Source: Bryobacterales bacterium (lineage in GTDB: Bacteria > Acidobacteriota > Terriglobia > Bryobacterales > Bryobacteraceae). From it: a stretch of 6,413 nt of DNA. The notes below the pieces were generated by a model, which saw only the letters and a program-made list of their open reading frames with translations, was not told where the DNA came from and made no database searches. The first letter of the stretch is position 1. Each line of letters opens with the position of its first letter. The stretch covers positions 3,615-10,027 of the forward strand of contig PKZC01000193.1 of assembly GCA_003132905.1 (NCBI GenBank), given 5' to 3'. Of the stretch, positions 1 to 5,575 are shown piece by piece. Position numbers and translations under genes: made by a program.

Positions 1-468
1 ACTGTCTCGAACGGCATCGTGGTGGATGAGTATTTGCGGACCGAAGATGAGAGCGTGTACGCCCTCGGCGACTGCGCCAATCATCCCAATCCTTTTGCCA
101 CTGGGCGCGTGCGGATCGAATCCGTGCAGAATGCCGTCGACCAGGCGAAATGCATCGCGGCTGCCATCGTGGGCCGCTCTGAAAATTACTCCGCCGTGCC
201 CTGGTTTTGGACGGACCAGTTCGACATCAAGCTTCAAATGGCTGGGCTGTCTGGTGGCTACGGGCAGGTGGTCACGCGTGGCGACCCCGAGAGCCGCAAG
301 TTTTCCGTTTTCTATTTTAGGGACGGTCGATTGGCTGCCGTGGATTCCGTTAACCGCCCCGCTGACCACTTGGCCGCGCGAAAGCTGATCGGGGCTAGGA
401 CAGCGATAACGCCCGCGCAGGCCGCCGATCCCGGTGTGGATTTGAAGATGCAAGCAGTCAAGGAGTAA
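1..468 (+). CDS. Ferredoxin/putidaredoxin-reductase-like FAD oxidoreductase, C-terminal part (5' end outside window)
   Basis: This is the last 155 codons of an NAD(P)H:ferredoxin reductase of the CamA/rhodocoxin reductase type, a cytoplasmic flavoprotein that moves electrons from NAD(P)H through FAD to a [2Fe-2S] ferredoxin serving a P450 or Rieske oxygenase. The frame is open from base 1, so the ATG-less start lies upstream. Seen here: the second FAD-binding motif YALGDCA (fragment residues 20-26), then RIESVQNAVDQA (about 38-49), then PWFWTDQFDIKLQMAGL, which begins the small reductase C-terminal domain, and VDSVNRPADH near the end. These blocks match the order and spacing I recall for putidaredoxin reductase. 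The first FAD motif and the nucleotide-binding motif are outside the window, so NADH versus NADPH preference cannot be read. The gene ends 7 bases before zwf and carries zwf's ribosome site in its last codons. The partner ferredoxin and oxygenase are not visible. Confidence 0.88.
   Translation, partial: TVSNGIVVDEYLRTEDESVYALGDCANHPNPFATGRVRIESVQNAVDQAKCIAAAIVGRSENYSAVPWFWTDQFDIKLQMAGLSGGYGQVVTRGDPESRKFSVFYFRDGRLAAVDSVNRPADHLAARKLIGARTAITPAQAADPGVDLKMQAVKE
460..465 (+). promoter_or_regulatory. Shine-Dalgarno site for zwf, inside the end of the reductase gene
   Basis: AAGGAG forms the last two sense codons (Lys-Glu) of the upstream reductase and lies 10 bases before the zwf ATG at 476. A near-perfect Shine-Dalgarno at this spacing settles the zwf start. 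Its overlap with the upstream coding sequence suggests the two genes share one transcript and are translationally coupled. Confidence 0.75.
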
Positions 469-475
469 TAGCATT

Positions 476-1849
476 ATGGCGGCAACAGTCTCGGACGCCT
501 TGGTTTTCTTCGGTGCCACGGGCGATCTGGCTTATAAACAGATTTTTCCCGCTCTGCAGGCGCTCGTGAAACGCCACAACCTGAATATTCCCATCATCGG
601 CGTGGCCAAGGCCGGCTGGAGCCTGGATCAGCTGAAAGCGCGCGCTCTTGATAGCGTCACCAAACACGGCGGTGTGGATGAAGCGGCCTTCGCGAAATTG
701 TTGTCCTTGCTGCAGTATGTGGATGGTGACTATCGCGAGCCGGGAACTTACACTCAGTTGAAGAAACTGCTCGGCGGCGCGCGCCATCCGCTGCACTATC
801 TGGCAATCCCACCCAGCATGTTCGGTCCGGTGGCCGAAGGGCTAGCTCAATCCGGATGCGCCACTGACGCACGCGTGGTGGTGGAAAAACCATTTGGACG
901 GGATCTGGAATCCGCGAAGGAGCTCGATCGTATTCTGCACCGCTTCTTTCCGGAGCCGGCCATCTTTCGTATCGACCATTTTCTCGGCAAAGAACCGGTA
1001 CAGAATATTCTCTATACCCGTTTTGCCAACCTCTTCTTCGAACCGATCTGGAATCGCACCTACATCCGCTCGGTCCAGATCACGCTGGCCGAAAATTTTG
1101 GCGTCGAAGGCCGGGGAAAGTTTTACGAAGAAGCGGGCGCAATTCGGGACGTCATTCAAAACGACTTGTTTCAGGTGCTGGCCTGTCTTGCGATGGATGC
1201 GCCTACGGGTGAGGAATGCGATGCGATCCGGGATGAGAAGACTCGAATTCTGAAAGCGGTAAAGCCATTGGCCCTATCCGATGTGGTGCGCGGTCAATTC
1301 AAAGGCTACCGGAAAGAAGGGGGCGTGGCCCCGGATTCGAAAGTTGAGACCTACGCCGCTGTCAGGCTTTTCATAGACACCTGGCCATGGGCTGGCGTCC
1401 CGTTCTTTCTGCGAGCAGGCAAGTGCCTGCCGGTGACTATGAACGAAGTGGTGGTCAACTTCAAGCGTCCACCGCGCGCCACTTTCAGTGAGAAGACGCC
1501 GGGTGCGCCGAATCACTTCCGTTTGCGCTTGAGTCCCGAGGTGATCATCGCGTTCGGTATGCGCGTAAAAACGCCAGGCGAACTGATGCAGGGGGAAGAC
1601 GCGGAGTTGATCGCGAACCATCAGGAGCCGGACGAGATGAGCCCCTACGAAAGGTTGCTCGGAGACGCCTTGCACGGAGACCCTTCGCTTTTTACCCAGG
1701 TCCAGTCCATTGAGGCGCAGTGGAGAATAGTGCAGCCGATACTGGGCGACACGACTTCCCTCTTCGAATATGAGCCGAATACATGGGGGCCGACGGAAGC
1801 CGACGCGATGATCGAAGACTTCGGCGGGTGGGCGAACCCGACTTCATAA
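476..1849 (+). CDS. zwf: Glucose-6-phosphate dehydrogenase (Zwf1-like short form)
   Basis: The family oxidises glucose 6-phosphate to 6-phosphogluconolactone while reducing NADP+, as the entry step of the oxidative pentose phosphate (or Entner-Doudoroff) pathway in the cytoplasm. At 457 residues it is shorter than the usual ~490-510 and resembles the mycobacterial Zwf1 form. Visible in order: nucleotide-binding GATGDLAYK (residues 13-21), GVAK where many members have GTAR (about 42-45), EKPFGRD (137-143), substrate-binding RIDHFLGKE (165-173) with the catalytic-dyad Asp167 and phosphate-binding His168, GVEGRGKFYEEAGAIRDV in the C-terminal domain, GVPFFLRAGK (307-316) and a WGP motif near the C-terminus. 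Oddity: the family block QNHLLQ, whose His is the general base, reads QNDLFQ here, so residue 230 is Asp. Start ATG 476 is supported by AAGGAG 10 bases upstream. Family assignment is secure; full catalytic activity is less certain because of residue 230. Confidence 0.93.
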   Translation: MAATVSDALVFFGATGDLAYKQIFPALQALVKRHNLNIPIIGVAKAGWSLDQLKARALDSVTKHGGVDEAAFAKLLSLLQYVDGDYREPGTYTQLKKLLGGARHPLHYLAIPPSMFGPVAEGLAQSGCATDARVVVEKPFGRDLESAKELDRILHRFFPEPAIFRIDHFLGKEPVQNILYTRFANLFFEPIWNRTYIRSVQITLAENFGVEGRGKFYEEAGAIRDVIQNDLFQVLACLAMDAPTGEECDAIRDEKTRILKAVKPLALSDVVRGQFKGYRKEGGVAPDSKVETYAAVRLFIDTWPWAGVPFFLRAGKCLPVTMNEVVVNFKRPPRATFSEKTPGAPNHFRLRLSPEVIIAFGMRVKTPGELMQGEDAELIANHQEPDEMSPYERLLGDALHGDPSLFTQVQSIEAQWRIVQPILGDTTSLFEYEPNTWGPTEADAMIEDFGGWANPTS

Positions 1850-1902
1850 CGGCTCATCCCCGTACCGCAATCACAGCGTTCCGGGCGAGTACCTACAGTT
1901 GA

Positions 1903-1914
1903 TAGAATCGAGTC
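1903..1914 (+). promoter_or_regulatory. Candidate -10 element directly before the TTG start (possible leaderless promoter)
   Basis: TAGAAT at 1903-1908 matches the -10 consensus at five of six bases. It is followed by exactly six bases (CGAGTC) and then the TTG at 1915, so the expected transcription start falls on or next to the start codon. No Shine-Dalgarno is visible before 1915, 1930 or 1933, which fits a leaderless transcript. No convincing -35 is seen: the position 17-18 bases upstream reads roughly TTCCGG. This is inference from a short motif; start-site mapping would decide it. Confidence 0.4.
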
Positions 1915-2775
1915 TTGGATTATCTGAAAATGATGTCTCGGGGGCTGCTTCTTGCGGCTGCTCTTCTTCCGATTGGCGCGCACGCGCAATGGCTCAACTA
2001 TCCGCCGGCCGGCACGCCGATGAAAGACGGACAACCGGATCTCGCCGCGCCTGCGCCACGCGGTGCGGACGGCAAGCCGGATCTGACCGGGGTCTGGCAG
2101 CATGAGCGCACTCCGATAGCGGAATTCAAACGCATGCTAGGCCCGCGGTACGAGGTGGAGTCGCAATCTGCGCTGCTTGGGATGGAGCTCGAAGTGGTGC
2201 ACAAGTACGGGCTCAATATCCTGATGGATTTAAAGCCTGGAGAATCCATTCTGCGGCCCGCAGGAGAAGCGGCCATGAAGCGGCGCGCCGCTGAGCAGAA
2301 GGTTGACAATGTTTGCCATGGCGAATATGGCTGGCCGGTGGCAGGGCTGCTTGCCGAACCATTCAAAATCGTGCAGGCCCCCAAAGAGACGATGATTCTC
2401 TACGAAGTCGACGGCCTTCACCGCCAGATCTTCACGGATGGACGCGAATTTCCCGCTACGTGGGAATTTCCGGCATATCTTGGATATTCCATCGGCCGCT
2501 GGGAGGGCGACACGTTCGTCGTCGAGACGCGCGGATTCAACGACCGCACGCCGGTGGACGGCATGGGGCATCCCCGCAGTGAAGCCATGCATGTTACGGA
2601 GCGCTACCACCGGCGCGATTTCGGACATCTGGATACCGAGGTGATGTTCGATGATCCCGAGCTGTACACCCGGCCGTTCACGGTCAAGATTGGCTACAAC
2701 CTAATTGCAAACAACGACATCTTTGAAATGTTCTGCACGCAAAACGAGAAGGATCGCGCCCACATGGTGAAGTAA
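1915..2775 (+). CDS. Secreted 'PDLSGIW'-type protein of unknown function, paralog 1
   Basis: This is an exported protein of a family that is abundant in Acidobacteriota and has no function known to me. From the TTG start (286 residues) a signal peptide is clear: Lys/Arg near the N-terminus, hydrophobic GLLLAAALLPIG, and probable cleavage after AHA at residue 24, leaving a mature protein that begins QW. A degenerate duplicated motif follows: DGQPDLAAP (residues 38-46), then DGKPDLTGVW (52-61). The core includes YEVDGLHRQIFTDGREFP, GYSIGRWEGDTFVVETRGFND, HVTERYHRRDFGHLD and YTRPFTVKI. The mature protein has just two cysteines, Cys134 and Cys274, which may form a disulfide after export. Alternative starts are ATG 1930 and ATG 1933, either of which keeps the signal peptide; none has a clear ribosome site. 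TTG 1915 is preferred only because of the -10 element six bases upstream. The gene at 3351-4190 is its paralog. Confidence 0.85.
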   Translation: MDYLKMMSRGLLLAAALLPIGAHAQWLNYPPAGTPMKDGQPDLAAPAPRGADGKPDLTGVWQHERTPIAEFKRMLGPRYEVESQSALLGMELEVVHKYGLNILMDLKPGESILRPAGEAAMKRRAAEQKVDNVCHGEYGWPVAGLLAEPFKIVQAPKETMILYEVDGLHRQIFTDGREFPATWEFPAYLGYSIGRWEGDTFVVETRGFNDRTPVDGMGHPRSEAMHVTERYHRRDFGHLDTEVMFDDPELYTRPFTVKIGYNLIANNDIFEMFCTQNEKDRAHMVK

Positions 2776-2784
2776 GAGCGACGT

Positions 2785-2802
2785 TCCTTCCAACAGGAGG
2801 GA
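2785..2802. terminator. Weak hairpin between convergent stop codons
   Basis: TCCTTCC (2785-2791) can pair with GGAGGGA (2796-2802) across an AACA tetraloop, giving 7 base pairs including one G-U. It fills most of the 28-base gap between the stop of the plus-strand paralog (2775) and the stop of the minus-strand small gene (2804). No T-run follows on either strand, so it is not a classical intrinsic terminator. It could be a weak bidirectional attenuator, or chance. Confidence 0.22.
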
Positions 2803-2803
2803 C

Positions 2804-3178
2804 TCAGCCGCGCGGTTGCCGCTTGCGTTGGCGCTTCTTTGCTGGGATTGCCGTTCGCCCCGTCGAGGTTGCGTCAGGCGCTGAATTCAGCAGATGCGCG
2901 AAGAACGATGCCGCGCTTCCGCCGTCGGCGAGGTAGTCGATAAAATTCCGCCGATGGCGTTCCCAGTCTGGCCATCCTACGGCCTTTGCTAACGCCTGCC
3001 AGAAGGCACTGTCGATCGCCAGGTGCAGGACCAGGATTTCACGTGTAAGCTCGTTTTCGGGCGGGTTCATGCTCCACCCGGACCCGGCGGCACGCCGAGT
3101 GGCGTTCCGTATGGGGCTGTCGGATTCCTCAACTGTCATTGTTGAAGCGCTGTGTCGGGAAGAAGGTCTAGTAGACAT
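2804..3178 (-). CDS. Small hypothetical protein with a helical core and a basic tail
   Basis: I do not recognise this 124-residue protein. It has three parts. Residues 1-36 are Ser/Thr/Arg-rich and look disordered. The core, residues about 37-98, is helix-like, with amphipathic runs such as REILVLHLAIDSAFWQALAK and RRNFIDYLADG and several Trp/Phe residues. A basic C-terminal tail (KKRQRKRQPRG) could bind nucleic acid. There are no cysteines, no signal peptide and no membrane segment, so it is probably cytoplasmic. ATG 3178 is chosen because AGAAAGG lies 4 bases upstream on the minus strand. ATG 3070 (Met37), exactly where the ordered core begins, is an alternative, but its GGAG is only one base away from the ATG. 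The gene lies between two plus-strand paralogs and converges on the first. Coding status rests on the open frame, a ribosome-like site and the well-composed core. Confidence 0.55.
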   Translation of the reverse strand: MSTRPSSRHSASTMTVEESDSPIRNATRRAAGSGWSMNPPENELTREILVLHLAIDSAFWQALAKAVGWPDWERHRRNFIDYLADGGSAASFFAHLLNSAPDATSTGRTAIPAKKRQRKRQPRG

Positions 3179-3182
3179 ATTA

Positions 3183-3189
3183 CCTTTCT
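3183..3189 (-). promoter_or_regulatory. Ribosome-binding-site candidate for the small minus-strand gene
   Basis: Read on the minus strand, AGAAAGG is followed by TAAT and then the ATG at 3178. The purine run supports this start over the internal ATG at 3070, although 4 bases is a short spacing. The overlapping hexamer TAGAAA also sits six bases before the ATG, the position at which the two plus-strand paralogs show TAnnnT, so a -10 role cannot be excluded. Confidence 0.4.
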
Positions 3190-3315
3190 AACGTTTGGGA
3201 CGGGCCGGCGTATAAAGGGTTTCAGGAGAAGGCCTTGCCCAAAATCAAGAAAAGTACCACTCGAAGCTTAAGCCGCTGCGCTGTCGTAAGTTGCGCGCGT
3301 CCCCTCCTTTAGCGT

Positions 3316-3344
3316 TTGACACCGATGTCGTCCCGGAGTAGCTT
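3316..3344 (+). promoter_or_regulatory. Sigma70-type promoter before paralog 2, probably leaderless
   Basis: A perfect -35 TTGACA (3316-3321) is followed by a 17-base spacer and TAGCTT (3339-3344), which has the TAnnnT form but matches the consensus -10 at only three or four positions. Six bases (CTTAGG) separate it from the GTG at 3351, so transcription would begin at or beside the start codon. A GGAG at 3335-3338 lies 12 bases before the GTG and is a poor ribosome site. The region 3179-3350 otherwise holds nothing I can identify. Confidence 0.5.
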
Positions 3345-3350
3345 CTTAGG

Positions 3351-4190
3351 GTGCCTTTCAGCAAAGCCCTCAGCCTTGCGGTTCTCCTCCTGGCGCCGTC
3401 AGCACTCTGGGCGCAATGGCCTGCTTATCCGACCGCGGGAGTTCCGAAGACGTCTGACGGAAAGCCGGACCTAACCGGGCCCGCGCCGAAGACCGCAGAT
3501 GGCAAGCCAGACCTTTCCGGGATCTGGAAGTTCGTCGATAGCCCAGATGCACGTCCGGGAACACCGCCTCCGGCAGGGGCCAGATCGCCTGGCATCGGCG
3601 TGCGCATTCCCGGCCTACTTCAGTTCTTTGATATCGGCTCAACGCTCAAGGACGGCCTTCCGTTCCAGCCCTGGGCGGCGGACCTTCGCAGCCGTCGCGT
3701 TGCGGAGAACAACAAGGACAATCCCGATGCCCACTGTTTGCCGATCGGCCTGGTGCAACTGCATACGCATCCCGAGCCGCGAAAGATCATTCAGACTCCG
3801 GGACTGATTGTGATTTTATACGAAGCGAACGCAGGCGTACGGCAGATCTTTACCGACGGGCGGCCCTTGCCGGGGAACGATGCAGAACCGTGGTGGTACG
3901 GCTACTCCACTGGCAAATGGGATGGAGACACGCTGGTCGTTCAGAGCGGCGGCTTTCGTGATGATGTGTGGCTGGATGTGGAGGGCAGTCCGCTCACAGA
4001 GGCTGGGAAAATGACGGAGCGGTTCCGGCGGGTGAATTACGGCAAGATGGAAATCGCAATCACAGTAGATGATCCGAAAGCTTACACCAGGCCGTGGACA
4101 GTCAAAGTGAATCAACGCCTGATGCTCGATACGGAGTTAATCGAGTTCGTGTGTCAGGAAAACGAAAAAGATGCGGTGCATCTGAAGTAA
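3351..4190 (+). CDS. Secreted 'PDLSGIW'-type protein of unknown function, paralog 2
   Basis: This 279-residue exported protein of unknown function is a paralog of the gene at 1915-2775. The signal peptide covers residues 1-21: Lys5, hydrophobic ALSLAVLLLAPSAL, and likely cleavage after LWA, giving a mature end QWPAYPTAG close to QWLNYPPAG in paralog 1. Two good copies of PKTxDGKPDLxG follow (residues 32-43 and 46-57), ending in GIW. The core shares IVILYEANAGVRQIFTDGRP, GYSTGKWDGDTLVVQSGGF, KMTERFRRVNYGKMEI and AYTRPWTVKV with its paralog, with substitutions. It also has only two cysteines, Cys129 and Cys268, matching the paralog's pair. Both C-termini end NEKD-x(2)-H-x-(V/K)K-like. GTG 3351 is the only start that gives an intact signal peptide. 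Its stop lies 23 bases from the stop of the convergent DUF1552 gene. The family is secure; the function is unknown. Confidence 0.87.
   Translation: MPFSKALSLAVLLLAPSALWAQWPAYPTAGVPKTSDGKPDLTGPAPKTADGKPDLSGIWKFVDSPDARPGTPPPAGARSPGIGVRIPGLLQFFDIGSTLKDGLPFQPWAADLRSRRVAENNKDNPDAHCLPIGLVQLHTHPEPRKIIQTPGLIVILYEANAGVRQIFTDGRPLPGNDAEPWWYGYSTGKWDGDTLVVQSGGFRDDVWLDVEGSPLTEAGKMTERFRRVNYGKMEIAITVDDPKAYTRPWTVKVNQRLMLDTELIEFVCQENEKDAVHLK
3444..3521 (+). repeat. In-frame tandem repeat, two copies of PKTxDGKPDLxG (42-base period)
   Basis: Bases 3444-3479 and 3486-3521 encode PKTSDGKPDLTG and PKTADGKPDLSG, separated by Pro-Ala. The protein copies differ at only two positions, while many third codon positions differ, so the duplication is old and maintained at the amino-acid level. 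A more degenerate version with the same 14-residue period occurs in the paralog (residues 38-61 there). It lies just after the signal peptide. Confidence 0.75.
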
Positions 4191-4191
4191 A

Positions 4192-4227
4192 AGTTCAGGC
4201 CAGCAAGTACAGTTCAGGAGAGTTCAG
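4192..4227 (+). repeat. Three short direct repeats AGTTCAG at a convergent gene junction
   Basis: AGTTCAGG occurs at 4192-4199 and 4211-4218, and AGTTCAG at 4221-4227, starting 19 and then 10 bases apart. The first copy is in the 23-base gap between convergent stops; the second spans the DUF1552 stop codon and the third lies in its last codons. They may be a chance cluster: no palindrome or U-run accompanies them. Confidence 0.3.
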
Positions 4228-5560
4228 ACAATTCCTTGAACTCGCCATTACTATCGCCCAGCTTCTCGGCTGGCACGCCAAGTTTATTCAGCAAGGTCAA
4301 CTGGAGGTTGGTGAGCGGCGTGTGTTCCGGATAGACGAGGTGACGTCCGCCCTTCAGGGTTCCGCTGCCTCCACCCACCAGAAAAGTTGGGAGCGGGCCG
4401 TGGGTGTGCCGATCGCTGTTACTGATACCCGAGCCGAAAAGAAGGATGACATGATCCAGCAGCGAGCCATCGCCATCCGGAGTTTTGCGTAACTTTTCGA
4501 CATACTCGGCGAACAACGCAATGTGGTAGCGCTGGATTTTGGCGCATTTATCCATCTTTTCCGGATTGCCCTGATGGTGCGTCAGCGGATGGTGCGGCTC
4601 TGGCACGCCGATCTGGGGATAGGGTCTGCCCGTCTGCTCGCGGCCGTACATAAATGTGGTCACTCGCGTCAGGTCGGATTGGTAGGCCAGCAGTTGCAAG
4701 TCGTACAACAACCGGACTTGGTCTTCAAACTTGTCCGGGATGCCGGCGGGCTGAGCCACGTCGGGCAATTCTTTGGAACTCTGCTCTTCCGCTTTCTGAA
4801 TTCGCCTCTCCACATCCCGGAGCGACGCCAGATAATCGTTCACTTTGCGATTGTCGGCGGCGCCGAGTTGGCGCTGCAATTGATTTACGCGATCGTTCAC
4901 GGAATCGAGCAGGCTCTTATCCTGACTCAGGCGTGCCGCGCGCACGCGAGGGTCGGTGCTGTCGCTCGATCCGAACATCCGCTCGAAAAGCACGCGCGGG
5001 TTGTTTTCGGCCATCAACGGCAGGGTCGGCGTCAGCCACGAGAGCGTGCTGCTGTACGCGCAACTATAGCCCAGATCGCAGGAACCCAACAGGCTGTTTT
5101 CATCAGCGGTCATTTGCAATGAGGAAAGCTGGGTCTCGCGCTCGAAGGCCTTGGCCGCGATCTGGTCCATCGAAATCGCATTCTCGACATTGCTGTCCGA
5201 CTTCTTCACGTGCACGCCCGTAAGGAATGAGCCGCAAGCGCGGGAGTGATCGCCGCCGCCATCGCCGAGCGCCTCCGCCGGATCGCAGAACAGGCCCGTG
5301 ATGACGGTCACTTGGTCCTTAAACGGTTCGAGTCCTTTTAATGTGGGCGAGAGCTCAAAGTCAGAACCGACGCCCTTGGGCAACCATTGATCGTAGATGA
5401 CGCCGTTCGGATGATAGACGACGCCCAGGCGCCGCACAGGCTTGGTGGAAGCGGCTGACGCGAAGGCCGGAATCATGGAGTCGAGCAACGGCAGTGCCAC
5501 TACGGCACCTGCGGCGCGCAAAACTGTGCGGCGCGAGATCGCCTTCTTCGTTACGAACAT
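4214..5560 (-). CDS. DUF1552 family protein, Tat-exported
   Basis: This 448-residue protein belongs to DUF1552, a family without an established reaction that usually sits beside DUF1592/DUF1588/DUF1585 genes. The N-terminus has a twin-arginine signal: SRRTVLR (residues 9-15), then a hydrophobic AAGAVVALPLL stretch and likely cleavage after AFASA near residue 36, so it should be exported folded, possibly with a cofactor. Family hallmarks visible in order are GVVYHPNGV, GDHSRACGSFLTGVH, SCAYSSTLSW, NPRVLFERMFG, a helical stretch around LLDSVNDRVNQLQRQLGAAD, FMYGREQTGRPYPQIG, the His-rich EPHHPLTHHQGNPEK, LFGSGISNSDRHTHGPLP and GGGSGTLKGGRHLVYP. The clustered histidines suggest metal binding, which is inference. 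ATG 5560 is preferred because GAGGA lies 10 bases upstream and the Tat signal starts there; an in-frame TTG at 5587 would only add nine residues. It follows the cytochrome-like gene with a 13-base gap. Confidence 0.92.
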   Translation of the reverse strand: MFVTKKAISRRTVLRAAGAVVALPLLDSMIPAFASAASTKPVRRLGVVYHPNGVIYDQWLPKGVGSDFELSPTLKGLEPFKDQVTVITGLFCDPAEALGDGGGDHSRACGSFLTGVHVKKSDSNVENAISMDQIAAKAFERETQLSSLQMTADENSLLGSCDLGYSCAYSSTLSWLTPTLPLMAENNPRVLFERMFGSSDSTDPRVRAARLSQDKSLLDSVNDRVNQLQRQLGAADNRKVNDYLASLRDVERRIQKAEEQSSKELPDVAQPAGIPDKFEDQVRLLYDLQLLAYQSDLTRVTTFMYGREQTGRPYPQIGVPEPHHPLTHHQGNPEKMDKCAKIQRYHIALFAEYVEKLRKTPDGDGSLLDHVILLFGSGISNSDRHTHGPLPTFLVGGGSGTLKGGRHLVYPEHTPLTNLQLTLLNKLGVPAEKLGDSNGEFKELSELS

Positions 5561-5570
5561 GGTCTTATAT

Positions 5571-5575
5571 TCCTC
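5571..5575 (-). promoter_or_regulatory. Ribosome binding site of the DUF1552 gene, overlapping the upstream stop codon
   Basis: On the minus strand GAGGA lies 10 bases before the ATG at 5560 and shares bases with the TGA stop (5576-5574) of the upstream cytochrome-like gene. This fixes the DUF1552 start and indicates that the two genes are co-transcribed and translationally coupled. Confidence 0.65.

Noticed and set aside
476..541. GDLAYKQ in Zwf, where well-studied enzymes have GDLAKRK, as a lost NADP/substrate lysine
   Set aside because: The AYKQ/ARKM form is normal, as I recall it, in the Zwf1-like branch, so this reflects subfamily rather than loss of function. Only residue 230 stands out.
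1274..1675. A 133-codon minus-strand open frame inside zwf
   Set aside because: It is antisense to the conserved G6PD C-terminal domain, with no ribosome site and no recognisable protein features.
3179..3350. A riboswitch, small RNA or attachment site in the divergent intergenic region
   Set aside because: Apart from the promoter before 3351 and the ribosome-site candidate at 3183-3189, I found no conserved RNA motif, strong hairpin or inverted repeat.
4523..5122. A 199-codon plus-strand open frame
   Set aside because: It lies entirely antisense to the DUF1552 gene, whose family motifs are unmistakable. The translation has no coherent domain, and long antisense frames are expected in GC-rich coding DNA.
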